The notes under the pieces are model-generated. The model was not told where the DNA came from and made no database searches. It was given only the letters and a program-made list of their open reading frames with translations. A stretch of DNA of 58,039 nucleotides, taken from an uncultured bacterium (GTDB taxonomy: Bacteria > Planctomycetota > UBA1135 > GCA-002686595). Shown in pieces: positions 1-11,479 of this stretch. The stretch spans positions 1 through 58,039 of the forward strand of contig CALLKX010000059.1 in the NCBI GenBank assembly GCA_938083085.1. The letters run 5' to 3'. Position numbers and translations under genes: made by a program. The number at the start of each line of letters is the position of its first letter. Within the stretch, counting starts at the first letter, position 1.

Positions 1-21
1 GCTCGCCGCGTCAGACGGCGA

Positions 22-2931
<2,910 letters not shown>

Positions 2932-3382
2932 CGAATCGAGCCGGCTGGGGGGTCGGCTGAAGGGCGTCCTGGGGGAGAAGCAGCCGTGGCTGCCGCGGAG
3001 AATGGGCCCGCGAGGCGCGGGCTTCGCAGGTCCATAGTCTACCGATCGCCCCGCTCCGACGACTGATCGCTCCGATTCACTACCGGGTGCCGTCTCAGAC
3101 CGTCGCCTCTCTTGCCCTTGGTGCAATCACCGCGCGCCATTGCCGCAGGGCCCCGGGGGGGGGCGCTCAAGGCCTCCCGTCGACGGCACCGCCCCATGGA
3201 TCCCAGCACAGGTCACGCCGGCGAGTCCGACCGACGGCACCGCTTGCTGGCCCCGCTTGCTGGCGGCGCCAGCCGCAGCGGTCGCCGGTCACCCGTTCAG
3301 GCTGCCCGCAGTGAGCGGCTCCAACTCCGGGATCGCGGGGTCGAGGTAGGTCGATTCGTCGCGGGCGACTACCTTGGGCCCC
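2932..3382. other. Divergent intergenic region between gcvP and the NUDIX gene
   Basis: About 450 bases that must hold the promoters of the two divergent genes. It contains a run of G near 3156-3164 and generally GC-rich low-complexity sequence. I looked for a glycine riboswitch ahead of gcvP and could not recognise its paired aptamer layout. The open frames here look like chance frames in GC-rich DNA. Confidence 0.4.
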
Positions 3383-4096
3383 ATGGATAGCAAGGCACTC
3401 CTTGGGCTTGAGGTGGTGGAAGACCGCACGGCGAACGCACGCTGCGACGAGGGGTTCCTCACGCTCCGAAGGCTCGTGCTCCGCAACCTCTATGGGGACG
3501 GAAGCACCTCCGCCCCCTATCCCTGCGACGTCCTGGAGCGACCCGGAAGCGACGCGGTGGTGGCCGTGCTCTACGAGCGCCTCAGCGGAGGGGTCCGCGT
3601 GCTCCTTCGTGAGTCGCCCCGCGGTCCGATCTTCCTCCGCAAGCACAAGGCGTTCGTCCATCCGGACCCGCGCGAGTACGTCTCCATCCTCGAGGTGGTG
3701 GCGGGGCTCGTCGAGTCCGGCGACGCCCCCGGCCCCGACGGCCTCCGGGCCCGCGCCGTGATCGAGGCCCGCGAAGAGGCCGGCGTCGAGATCCCCGCCG
3801 AGGCCTGCGTCATGCTGGGCGGAGAGACCTTCGCGAGCCCGGGGACGACCGACGAGAAGCTCTACTTCTGCGCCGTCGAGACGCCCCTCGAGGACCGCCT
3901 GGAGCCCACCGGCGACGGGACGGTGATGGAGGAGTGGTCACGGGTCCACCTGGTGAGCCTCGGCGAGGCCATCGCCATGTGCCGGGACGGGCGAGTCCCC
4001 GACATGAAGACCGAAGTCGCGCTCCTCCGGCTCGCCGATCACCTCGGATATATCCCCGCGCTCGACGCCTTCGTCGAGGACCTCCCCCAGCGATGA
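3383..4096 (+). CDS. NUDIX hydrolase, ADP-sugar pyrophosphatase-like
   Basis: Probable nucleotide-diphosphate hydrolase. A Nudix box is visible at about residues 108-137: GLVE, an insertion (SGDAPGPDGL), then AVIEAREEAGVEI with the metal-binding REEAG core at about residue 130. The strand FLRKHKAFVHP before it and GTTDEKLYFCAVE after it resemble ADP-ribose/ADP-sugar pyrophosphatases. Start is the ATG at 3383 (MDSKALLG); an in-frame TTG nine bases upstream is also possible. The stop overlaps the start of the next gene by four bases (ATGA), so the two are probably translationally coupled. The substrate cannot be told from sequence; the neighbouring oxidoreductase and glycosyltransferase make a sugar nucleotide plausible. 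Confidence 0.8.
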   Translation: MDSKALLGLEVVEDRTANARCDEGFLTLRRLVLRNLYGDGSTSAPYPCDVLERPGSDAVVAVLYERLSGGVRVLLRESPRGPIFLRKHKAFVHPDPREYVSILEVVAGLVESGDAPGPDGLRARAVIEAREEAGVEIPAEACVMLGGETFASPGTTDEKLYFCAVETPLEDRLEPTGDGTVMEEWSRVHLVSLGEAIAMCRDGRVPDMKTEVALLRLADHLGYIPALDAFVEDLPQR

Positions 4097-5076
4097 GCGA
4101 GGGACGCGGGAGCGGTGCCCCCCTGCGCGCGGGGATTGTGGGCGCGCGACGGGTCCGCCAGGGCCTCGGCCCCTTCGTGGCGCGCGACCTCTCCGCGTGC
4201 GGTGTCGAGGTCCACATGGTGCTTGGCACCACGGAGGACACCGCACGGGCCGCCGCTGACCAGGTGGGCGAGCAGCTGGCCAGGACCACCGGCGCCCCCC
4301 CGCCGCGCTGGACCGACGACCCCGACGAGTTCGACGCCGCCGACCTGCAGATGGCCTGCGTGCTCAGCCCGGCGGGCACCCACCTCGCCCACGTGGAGCG
4401 AGCCCTCGCCGCCGGTCGCCACGTGCTCTGCGAGAAGCCGTTCCTCTGGGAGCCCGAGGCTCGCTGGAGCGAGACGGCTGCGGACCTCGAGGCGCGCTTC
4501 GACGCCGACCAGCGAATCCTCGCCGTGAACACCCAGTGGCCCTGGTCCCTGGACGCCCACGCCGCGGCCACCGGCCCACGGGCAGAGACCGTGGGCAGCC
4601 TGGCCATGGGCCTCTCGCCAGCTTCCCGGGGGCTCCAGATGATCGGTGACGCCCTCCCCCACCCGTTGAGCCTGGCCCAGGCCCTGCGCCCGGACCTCGA
4701 ACGACTCGTCAGCGTGGAGGTCCGCGCCGAGGCGGAGCAAGACATGGTGATCGAGGCGCTGCTCGAGGGAGCGGATGGGCCCATGAGGATGCAGGTGCTC
4801 CTCTGTGGTACGGACTCGCCCGGCCCGAGGGAGGCCTGGTACTCCGTCGATGGACGCCGCGCCGATCGAGTCATCGACCCGGCGGACTACTCGCTCTCGC
4901 TCCGTGCGGGTGAAGTCCTCGTGCCCATGCCAGATCCTCTGACGGCCAGGATCGCGTCGTTCGTAGATCAGGTCCGCCGGGGTCGCCCATGCCCCTGGAC
5001 CCGCCCCGGCGACCTCGCACGCCGCGCCTCCATGCTCGAGGCCGTGGCCGCCGCCTGCCGTGCCGCCCACCCCTGA
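4093..5076 (+). CDS. Gfo/Idh/MocA-family oxidoreductase
   Basis: NAD(P)-dependent oxidoreductase-like protein of 327 aa. The N-terminal Rossmann domain has a modified dinucleotide loop (GIVGARRVRQGLG, where GxGxxG is usual), and the conserved EKPF signature appears as LCEKPFLWE at about residue 115, preceded by SPAGTHLAHVERALAAGRHV. The C-terminal alpha/beta half is divergent and contains no motif that I recognise beyond the fold. The start is the ATG at 4093, inside the stop of the NUDIX gene. The altered glycine loop leaves cofactor use uncertain; it could be a non-catalytic member. Context (NUDIX before, radical SAM after) suggests a small-molecule or sugar pathway. Confidence 0.75.
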   Translation: MSEGRGSGAPLRAGIVGARRVRQGLGPFVARDLSACGVEVHMVLGTTEDTARAAADQVGEQLARTTGAPPPRWTDDPDEFDAADLQMACVLSPAGTHLAHVERALAAGRHVLCEKPFLWEPEARWSETAADLEARFDADQRILAVNTQWPWSLDAHAAATGPRAETVGSLAMGLSPASRGLQMIGDALPHPLSLAQALRPDLERLVSVEVRAEAEQDMVIEALLEGADGPMRMQVLLCGTDSPGPREAWYSVDGRRADRVIDPADYSLSLRAGEVLVPMPDPLTARIASFVDQVRRGRPCPWTRPGDLARRASMLEAVAAACRAAHP

Positions 5077-5083
5077 CGCGCCT

Positions 5084-5100
5084 GGCCCGACAATCGGGCC
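5084..5100. terminator. Short hairpin after the oxidoreductase stop
   Basis: Perfect 7-bp inverted repeat GGCCCGA-CAA-TCGGGCC lying eight bases after the stop codon. No T tract follows, so it is either a weak terminator or an mRNA 3'-end structure between this gene and the radical SAM gene 31 bases downstream. Confidence 0.3.
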
Positions 5101-5130
5101 CGCGTCGCGCCGAGGCGGCCGCGGCCCCCT

Positions 5131-6372
5131 ATGATCGGCCCCGCAATTGCGCCCATGAAGCACGCCATCCACGACTTTTCCGCCAAGCTCCGGCAGCCCT
5201 CCGTGGCGCCGACGCTCCAGGCCTACGTGGAGTGGCGCCGCTCCGTCGAAGCCACCCGCGAGACGGACGCCCCCGCCCCGCCCATGCCGCCCATCGCGCC
5301 GGTGTCCATCAACCTGGACCTGACCGTCGCCTGCAACTATCGCTGCACCCACTGCATCGACTGGGATGTGCTGAACACCAAGCACCGCCTCGCAGAGGAT
5401 GAGCTGCGCGCGTCCATCGAGCTCATGCGCGAGCGGGGGCTCAAGTCGGTGATCCTGATCGGCGGCGGTGAACCCACCCTCTATCCGGGCTTCGTCGGCT
5501 TCGTGGAGTTCCTGAAGGACCTCGGCCTCCAGGTGGCGATCGTCACCAACGGGAGCCGCGGAGACCGGCTCATGGACGTCGTGGGGTTCCTCGACGAGCG
5601 CGACTGGATCCGGATGTCCCTGGACTCCGGTTCCAACGAGCTCTTCGCGGCCATGCACAAGCCGACCTCCAGCAAGGTGACCCTCGACGCCATCTGCGAG
5701 TGGGTCCCGCGCATCAAGGCGGCCAACCCCGCCCCCCGCCTGGGCTTCAGCTACATCATCGTCTGGCAGGGCGCGACCCGCGACGAGACGCCGCTGCACG
5801 AGAACATCCACGAGATCGTCCTCGCCGCCCAGCGCGCCTCCGAAGCGGGCTTCGACTACATCTCCTTCAAGCCGATCCTAGAGCGCCAGGCCGACGGGGC
5901 GGAGGTCATGGATCCCACCAAGGCCGCCGCGGAGGAGCAGGACGTCGTGGTCCGCATCCGCGGCGAGGTCGAAAAGGCCAAGGAGTTCGCGAGCGAGTCC
6001 TTCGACGTGTACGAGAGCGTCAACCTGCGGATGCTGGAGGACGGCTCCTGGCGCCAATCCACGAAGCAGCCGGCCACGTGCCACATGCAGGCCCTGCGCC
6101 AGGTCTTGTCTCCCCTGGGCGTCTACAACTGCCCCGCCCACCGCGGCGTGGACAAGGCACGGGTCGGGGACAAGCCGGCCTACGCCAGCCAGGAAAACGC
6201 CGCCGCGACCGGTGAGGCCGTCGCCGGCCTGCTCGACCAGTTCGACGCCAGCCACGAGTGCCGCCAGGTCACCTGTCTCTACCATGACGTGAACTGGTGG
6301 ATCGAGGGCATGGTCAAGGACGGCGCCGATCCGGTCGAGGTCGGCGTGGAGAGCAACGACTACTTCCTCTAG
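5131..6372 (+). CDS. Radical SAM protein
   Basis: Iron-sulfur S-adenosylmethionine enzyme of 413 aa. The CxxxCxxC cluster is at about residues 68, 72 and 75 (CNYRCTHC), followed by the SAM-contacting LIGGGEPTLYPGF. Further cysteines near the C-terminus (about residues 316-338 and 374-381: ATCHMQ, YNCPAH, HECRQVTC) could ligate an auxiliary SPASM-like cluster. The radical SAM core is strongly supported; the substrate is unknown. Two starts are possible, ATG 5131 and ATG 5155 (MKHAIHDFSAK); neither has a clear ribosome-binding site. It lies 54 bases downstream of the Gfo/Idh/MocA gene on the same strand. Confidence 0.85.
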   Translation: MIGPAIAPMKHAIHDFSAKLRQPSVAPTLQAYVEWRRSVEATRETDAPAPPMPPIAPVSINLDLTVACNYRCTHCIDWDVLNTKHRLAEDELRASIELMRERGLKSVILIGGGEPTLYPGFVGFVEFLKDLGLQVAIVTNGSRGDRLMDVVGFLDERDWIRMSLDSGSNELFAAMHKPTSSKVTLDAICEWVPRIKAANPAPRLGFSYIIVWQGATRDETPLHENIHEIVLAAQRASEAGFDYISFKPILERQADGAEVMDPTKAAAEEQDVVVRIRGEVEKAKEFASESFDVYESVNLRMLEDGSWRQSTKQPATCHMQALRQVLSPLGVYNCPAHRGVDKARVGDKPAYASQENAAATGEAVAGLLDQFDASHECRQVTCLYHDVNWWIEGMVKDGADPVEVGVESNDYFL

Positions 6373-6729
6373 GTCTCGGCGCCCCGTGCGCGCCTCCGCG
6401 GCCTGAAGGCAGCGGAGCCATCCCACCGGCGGGCTCCATCGGAGGAGTTCCGCCAGGCGCTCCCCGACATAAGGCTGCCCTCATGCGGCCGGCCCAAGCG
6501 AGTTGGCTCGAGCGAGCAGGTTCGAGTCAGCGAGTTCGAGTGAGCAGGTCTCGGGGGGCGGGCTCGGGCAGAGCGACTCGCTCCGCCCTGGACCCGGTGA
6601 ATGGGGCCCGGCGGATGGGACCCGGTGGATGGGACCCAGTGGATGGGACTCGGTGGACGGGATCCGGTCAGCGGGATCCGGTCGTTACGGCTCGACGAAC
6701 CCGGCCACTCGCGCGGACAATCCCCGGAG
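6373..6729. other. Gene-free spacer with repeats ahead of the GT9 gene
   Basis: About 360 bases without a credible gene. The middle (about 6495-6550) is rich in repeats of CGAGCAGGTTCGAGT type, and the right half is a 14-bp tandem array annotated separately. The open frames crossing it take their composition from the repeats and carry no recognisable domain. Confidence 0.5.
6596..6693. repeat. Tandem array, 14-bp unit, about 7 copies
   Basis: Units in order: GGTGAATGGGGCCC, GGCGGATGGGACCC, GGTGGATGGGACCC, AGTGGATGGGACTC, GGTGGACGGGATCC, GGTCAGCGGGATCC, GGTCGTTACGGCTC. Copies drift steadily from left to right. It lies 36 bases upstream of the GT9 start. The 14-bp period is not a multiple of three, so it is unlikely to be coding. 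Confidence 0.9.
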
Positions 6730-7800
6730 ATGCCCGCCGCTCCTCAGGCCCCCGCCCGGATCTACGTCCGCCTCCCCAACTGGGTGGGAGACGTGGTCAT
6801 GTGTACGCCGGCGCTGCGGGCGCTCCGGCGGAGCGCGCCGCAGGCCGAGATCATCGCCGAGGGCAAGGCCTTTCAACGCGACATGGTCATGGCGCTGGAC
6901 AGCGTCGACGGGTTCATCGCAGATCCCGGACGGCGGCCGGCGGACCTCCTCCGCCACGGTCGCTTGCTCGCAGAGGAGCGCTTCGACTGGGCAGTGCTCC
7001 TGGGCGAGTCGGAACGCGCCGCCATGCCCGCCTTCCTTGCGCGAATCCCGGTCCGCGCGGGCTATGGCCGCGGTCTGCTGCGGCGCGCGATGCTCACCCA
7101 CCGCCTGCGCCGACCGAAGGGACCAGGCGGCGAGCCGCTCGCTTTCTCCATGATCGAGCGCTACTCGCGGGTCACGCGCGCTCTCGGGGTCCCCGACGAC
7201 GGCTCCGGCATGGACCTCCAGGTCCCGGAACCGGCCCGCGCCGCCGTCGAGACCCGCCTCGACGCGGAGGGTCTTGGCGCGGACGCCCGCCTGATCACCG
7301 TCGTGGTCGGCGCCGCGTTTGGCTCCTCGAAGATGTGGCCGCCCGGGCACTTCGCAGCCTCCTGTGACGCCCTCTTCGAGCGCCACGGTTGGCGCGCCGT
7401 GCTCGCTCCAGGGCCAGGTGAGGAAGCCCTCGCCGAGGAGGTCGTGGCCCTCGCGAAGCACCCCGTGCTCTCGATCGCCAACCCTGTCCTCGATCTGTGC
7501 GAGCTGGCGGCGCTGCTCGAGCGCTCGCAGCTGGTAATCTCGAACGACACCGGGCCGCGGAGCATGGCCGTCGCCCTCGGACTCCCCGTCGTGGTCGCGG
7601 TCGGCCCCATCGCCGACGGCCACACGCGACACCACCTCAAGCGGCAGCGCGTCCTCATGGCGGACGTGCACTGCCGCCCCTGCAACCACCCGGTCTGCCC
7701 GACCGACCACCGCTGCATGACGCGCATCACGCCCGAACAACTCGTGTCCGCCGCCGACGAACTCCTTGAGGCCGAGGGGCCTGGTCAGGTGCGCCCGTGA
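6730..7800 (+). CDS. Glycosyltransferase family 9, ADP-heptose:LPS heptosyltransferase II-like
   Basis: Probable transfer of a heptose-type sugar to a lipid-linked or outer-membrane glycan on the cytoplasmic face of the inner membrane. The N-terminus IYVRLPNWVGDVVMCTPALRAL is the classic WaaF/WaaC opening; the C-terminal donor half has ISNDTGPRSMAVALG, and the Cys-rich tail CRPCNHPVCPTDHRCM is typical of heptosyltransferase II. The length of 356 aa fits. I start at ATG 6730, directly after a purine-rich CCGGAG; the open frame upstream merely reads through the 14-bp array. The stop overlaps the next start by four bases (GTGA). Confidence 0.88.
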   Translation: MPAAPQAPARIYVRLPNWVGDVVMCTPALRALRRSAPQAEIIAEGKAFQRDMVMALDSVDGFIADPGRRPADLLRHGRLLAEERFDWAVLLGESERAAMPAFLARIPVRAGYGRGLLRRAMLTHRLRRPKGPGGEPLAFSMIERYSRVTRALGVPDDGSGMDLQVPEPARAAVETRLDAEGLGADARLITVVVGAAFGSSKMWPPGHFAASCDALFERHGWRAVLAPGPGEEALAEEVVALAKHPVLSIANPVLDLCELAALLERSQLVISNDTGPRSMAVALGLPVVVAVGPIADGHTRHHLKRQRVLMADVHCRPCNHPVCPTDHRCMTRITPEQLVSAADELLEAEGPGQVRP

Positions 7801-10556
7801 GCCAGCCCGAAGCGCCCTTTGACTCCGCCGACGAAGGCGGCGTCTTCTTCGAACCCAAGGACCTCCCCCTGCGCCGAGATGTGGGCTGGCTCGGGCAGCT
7901 CCTGGGTCGGCTCCTGCAGGAGCTGGGCGATGAGGACCTGTTCCCTGCCGTGGAGGGCGCGCGGCTGCTCGCCCGCCGCCGGCGGCGCGGCAGTGAGGAG
8001 GCCGAGGCGCAGCTGATCAAGCGGCTCGACGGCCTCGACGATGACATGAGCCACGAGGTGGTCCGGGCCTTCTCCGCGTACTTCGGCCTCGTCAACATGG
8101 CGGAGCGGGTCCACCGCATCCGCAGGCGCGTCGATCGGCTCCGGAACGGCGAACCTCAGCCCGGCGGCGTCCGCGCAGTCCTCAGGTCCCTGGCCGCCGC
8201 GGGCGTGGAAGCGGACGAGGTCGAGCAGGCCCTGGACGGCCTGCTCGTGGAGCCCGTGTTCACCGCCCACCCCACCGAGGCCGTGCGCCGGACCATCCTC
8301 CGCAAGGAGCAGCGCATCGCGAGGGTCCTGGTAGAGCGCTTCCACCAGGGGACGATGACGCCCGAGGAGATCGCCACCGCGAGGCAGCAGGTGGAGCTCG
8401 ACATCGCGACGGCATGGCAGACCGATGAGCAGCTGCAGGACAAGCCGACCGTCGGCGAGGAGCTCGAGCATGTGCTCTTCTACTTGACGGACGTGATCTA
8501 CCGGGTGGTCCCCGCCCTTCACGCGGAGATCCAGCGCGGCTTCGAGGAGGCGTACGGGCGCCCCCTGGTCCTGGAGCGCCCCCTCGTGAGGTTCGGGAGC
8601 TGGGTCGGCGGGGACATGGACGGCAACCCCAACGTCGGCGCCGACACGATCCGCGCCACCCTCGCGCGGCAGCTCGAGGTTGTGGTTGAACGATACCGCG
8701 CCGAGGTCACCGAACTCTTCGGCCACCTCTCCCAGTCCACGAGCCGCGTCGGCGCCAGCCCCGCGCTCCTCGGGCTAGTCGATGACTACCGAGGGCGGTT
8801 CCCAGAGGCCTTCGAGAAGGTGCCCGACCGCTACGCCGAAATGCCGTACCGGCTCGCGCTTCAGGGCATTCACGCGCGCCTCGGTGCCACCCGGCAAGGG
8901 GACGAGGGTGCCTATCCCGGACCCGGAGAGTTCGAGGCGGACCTGCGACTCATCGCGGCCAGCCTCGACGAGCATCGCGGCGCGAGGGCGGGTATGGAGC
9001 TCGTCGAGCGCCTGCTCATGCGCGTCTCCACCTTCGGCTTCCACCTCGCCACCCTCGATTGCCGGCAGGACGCCGAGGTTCACCGCCGCGTGGTCGGGGA
9101 GCTCCTCGCCGTCGATGGGTTCGTGGCCCTCTCCAGGGAAGAGCGGACCGCCCGGCTCGCCGCCGCGATGGCCGCCGAGGAGTCTGAGGGCGAGGTGTTC
9201 GCGGCCGTGGAGCCGCTCTCCGACGAGGCCATCGCGACGCTGGCTGTCTTCGAGACCCTCGCTGAAGCGCGCCGCCGACACGGAACAGAGTCCGTGGGGA
9301 CCTTCGTGGTCAGCATGGCAGAGGGGCCAGACGATGCCCTCGCGGTCCTTTGGCTCGCGCGGCTCGCTGACCTCGTGGACGAGGACGGCGCCGTCCCCCT
9401 CGACGTCGCTCCGCTCTTCGAGACCGTGGACGACCTCGAGCGCGGTCCGGCGGTCCTCGAAGTGCTCGCGGCAGAGCCCGTCTACGCCAAGCACCTGGAG
9501 CACCGTGGCCGCCGCCAGATGGTGATGCTCGGCTACTCAGACAGCAACAAGGACGGCGGCATCACGGCCTCGCGCTGGGCGCTGCAGAAGGGCCAAACGG
9601 CCATGGTCCAGGCCGCTCGAGCGGCGGGACTGGAGCTCACCTTCTTCCACGGCCGCGGTGGCTCCGCGAGCCGAGGCGGCTCGAAGCCTCGCGCCGCCTT
9701 CATGGCAGCGCCCCCGGGGGCCGTCGCTGGTCGAGGCCGGACGACAGAGCAGGGTGAGGTCATCCACGACAAGTTCGGCCTGCGCGGGACGGCGCTTCGC
9801 ACGCTCGAGCTGGTCCTTGGCGCGGTCCTCGAACGCACGGCGACCGGCGACGCGCCCCCCCAGCCCGAGGCGAGCTGGGTCGCAGCCATCGAGGAGGCCG
9901 CGCTCTCCAGCCGCGCACGCTATCGGCGGCTGGTCCATGACGACCCGGGCTTCCCGGAGCTGTTCCGCGGCATGACCCCCATCGACGTGATCGAGCGCCT
10001 GCGGATCGGCTCTCGCCCTGGAAAGCGCCGGCAAATGCGCGGCGTCGAGGACCTGCGAGCCATCCCGTGGGTGTTCGCCTGGACCCAGGCCCGGGTGATC
10101 CTCCCCGGCTGGTTCGGAGTGGGGTCCGGCCTTGAGCAAGCGGTCGCCTCACACGGCATCTCGACCCTCCGCGAGATGGCCAGGCGCTGGCCGTTCTTCG
10201 ACACCTTCCTCGCAGACGTCGAGATGGTCCTCGCCAAGGCGGACCTCGGCATCGCCTCTCGCTACGCCGAGCTAGCCGGGGAGACAGGCCGCCGGCTCTT
10301 CCCCGAGATCGAGGAGGAATTCGACCGTACGCGCGCAGTGATCCTCGATCTCCGCGAGACCTCGACGCTGCTCGAACGAGACCCCACGCTCAGGCGATCC
10401 ATTCAGCTCAGGAACCCCTACGTAGATCCAATGAGCTTCCTTCAGGTCGACCGCCTCAGACGGTGGAGGGAAGGAAACCGGGAGGACCGCGCCCTCGAGC
10501 GCATTCTGATCGAGACCGTTCGGGGCATCGCTCGAGGCCTCCGTAACACGGGCTGA
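7797..10556 (+). CDS. ppc: Phosphoenolpyruvate carboxylase
   Basis: Anaplerotic carboxylation of PEP with bicarbonate to oxaloacetate. Full length at 919 aa. The catalytic His region VFTAHPTEA is at about residue 157, with GSWVGGDMDGNPNV, LGYSDSNKDGG, and the glycine loop with catalytic arginines FFHGRGGSASRGG further on; the C-terminus ends RGIARGLRNTG, the canonical tail that forms the allosteric site. The start is a GTG overlapping the stop of the GT9 gene, an odd coupling between a glycan gene and a central carbon gene that probably reflects local compaction. A terminator follows the stop. Confidence 0.96.
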   Translation: MSQPEAPFDSADEGGVFFEPKDLPLRRDVGWLGQLLGRLLQELGDEDLFPAVEGARLLARRRRRGSEEAEAQLIKRLDGLDDDMSHEVVRAFSAYFGLVNMAERVHRIRRRVDRLRNGEPQPGGVRAVLRSLAAAGVEADEVEQALDGLLVEPVFTAHPTEAVRRTILRKEQRIARVLVERFHQGTMTPEEIATARQQVELDIATAWQTDEQLQDKPTVGEELEHVLFYLTDVIYRVVPALHAEIQRGFEEAYGRPLVLERPLVRFGSWVGGDMDGNPNVGADTIRATLARQLEVVVERYRAEVTELFGHLSQSTSRVGASPALLGLVDDYRGRFPEAFEKVPDRYAEMPYRLALQGIHARLGATRQGDEGAYPGPGEFEADLRLIAASLDEHRGARAGMELVERLLMRVSTFGFHLATLDCRQDAEVHRRVVGELLAVDGFVALSREERTARLAAAMAAEESEGEVFAAVEPLSDEAIATLAVFETLAEARRRHGTESVGTFVVSMAEGPDDALAVLWLARLADLVDEDGAVPLDVAPLFETVDDLERGPAVLEVLAAEPVYAKHLEHRGRRQMVMLGYSDSNKDGGITASRWALQKGQTAMVQAARAAGLELTFFHGRGGSASRGGSKPRAAFMAAPPGAVAGRGRTTEQGEVIHDKFGLRGTALRTLELVLGAVLERTATGDAPPQPEASWVAAIEEAALSSRARYRRLVHDDPGFPELFRGMTPIDVIERLRIGSRPGKRRQMRGVEDLRAIPWVFAWTQARVILPGWFGVGSGLEQAVASHGISTLREMARRWPFFDTFLADVEMVLAKADLGIASRYAELAGETGRRLFPEIEEEFDRTRAVILDLRETSTLLERDPTLRRSIQLRNPYVDPMSFLQVDRLRRWREGNREDRALERILIETVRGIARGLRNTG

Positions 10557-10577
10557 CCTGGCCACCGGAGGGGGTTC

Positions 10578-10608
10578 AAACTGACACCGTGTCACAGGTC
10601 AGTTTTTT
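10578..10608 (+). terminator. Rho-independent terminator after ppc
   Basis: Inverted repeat AAACTGAC ... GTCAGTTT (arms 10578-10585 and 10598-10605) with a 12-base loop, running into a six-T tract at 10603-10608. It begins 21 bases after the ppc stop. This is one of the few U-tract terminators in the window. Confidence 0.75.
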
Positions 10609-10621
10609 GACGGTTTATTTG

Positions 10622-10631
10622 CCCCCCCCCC
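10622..10631. repeat. Run of ten C
   Basis: Homopolymer of ten C in the leader between the ppc terminator and the response-regulator gene, about 95 bases before its ATG. Such tracts slip readily, so length variation near a promoter is possible. No promoter elements could be assigned with confidence. Confidence 0.6.
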
Positions 10632-10726
10632 TACGATCAAATTGGAAACGGCCACGAGAGCATGCCGCTCAGTGGACGGACTTCAGGTGGATCTTCCCAC
10701 TTGAGCCGAACATCCCCCAACCTGCC

Positions 10727-11374
10727 ATGACCCCCCAACGAATCCTCCTCGCGGACGACCACCAGATTTTCCTCGAAGGCCTCGAGCGACTGCTCAGGAA
10801 GGACTTCGAGATCGTTGGGGCCGCGCAGTCGGGGCCGGAGCTCGTGAAGCTCGCCAGTGAGTGCAACCCGGACCTGATCATCACGGATTGGTCCATGCCG
10901 GAGCTCTGCGGTCTGGAGGCGGTGAAGGAGATCCGCAAGAACGGCCTGGATCCCAAGTGCATCATCCTCACGATGCACGAGGATCCCACCTATGCGTCCG
11001 AGGCGATCGAATGCGGCGTGCATGGGTATGTCCTCAAGCGAGCCGCCACCTCGGAGCTGGTCTCTGCCATCGAGGAGGCCCTCTCCGGCGGTTGCTGGAT
11101 CTCTCCTGCGCTCGCGGCGAAGATCATCCGAGACCGGAGCCAGGAAGGATCGGGTGAGGCCGCCGCTGCGGCTCCGGAAGCGTCCCTGTCCGACCGACAG
11201 GTGCGCATCCTGCGGTCGCTCGTCGAGGGCAAGATCGCCAAGGAGATCGCCGGCGACCTCGGGATCTCGCGCAAGACCGTCGAGTACCACAAGTACAAGA
11301 TGATGAACCAGCTGAAGCTCGGTTCGACCGCGGAGCTGATCAAGTTCGCGGTGCAGAACGGGCTCGATTCCTAG
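10727..11374 (+). CDS. NarL/FixJ-family response regulator (REC + LuxR HTH)
   Basis: DNA-binding two-component regulator of 215 aa. The receiver domain (about 1-120) has the acidic pair in LLADDHQ, the phosphoacceptor Asp at about residue 54 (IITDWSMPE), the conserved Thr in ILTMHED, and Lys in YVLKRA. The LuxR-type helix-turn-helix (about 148-212) reads LSDRQVRILRSLVEGKIAKEIA and ISRKTVEYHKYKMMNQL. I use the ATG at 10727 because the receiver begins immediately after it; the open frame to 10589 would add 46 unrelated residues and cross the C10 run. No kinase lies adjacent; the nearest are the hybrid kinases at 47.7-51.9 kb. Confidence 0.93.
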   Translation: MTPQRILLADDHQIFLEGLERLLRKDFEIVGAAQSGPELVKLASECNPDLIITDWSMPELCGLEAVKEIRKNGLDPKCIILTMHEDPTYASEAIECGVHGYVLKRAATSELVSAIEEALSGGCWISPALAAKIIRDRSQEGSGEAAAAAPEASLSDRQVRILRSLVEGKIAKEIAGDLGISRKTVEYHKYKMMNQLKLGSTAELIKFAVQNGLDS

Positions 11375-11410
11375 AACCAGATGCCCGGCGCTGGGGCTGA
11401 GTCCGGCGCC

Positions 11411-11453
11411 TGGATTCTGCTGCCGTGGTTCTGCTGCCGTGGTTCTGCTGCAG
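11411..11453. repeat. Short tandem array, 14-bp unit, 3 copies
   Basis: TGGATTCTGCTGCCG, TGGTTCTGCTGCCG, TGGTTCTGCTGCAG. It lies between the response-regulator stop and the B3/B4 gene start, ending 26 bases before that ATG. Confidence 0.75.
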
Positions 11454-11479
11454 GGCGCGATGGTCACGCCGAACCGCCG

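Noticed and set aside
2932..3382. Glycine riboswitch ahead of gcvP
   Set aside because: No paired aptamers with conserved glycine-riboswitch sequence could be recognised; absence by eye is not proof.
4039..5811. 590-codon open frame on the minus strand across the oxidoreductase and radical SAM genes
   Set aside because: It is antisense to two genes with clear domains; its composition (GVAG, HVEG repeats) is the usual artefact of high third-position GC.
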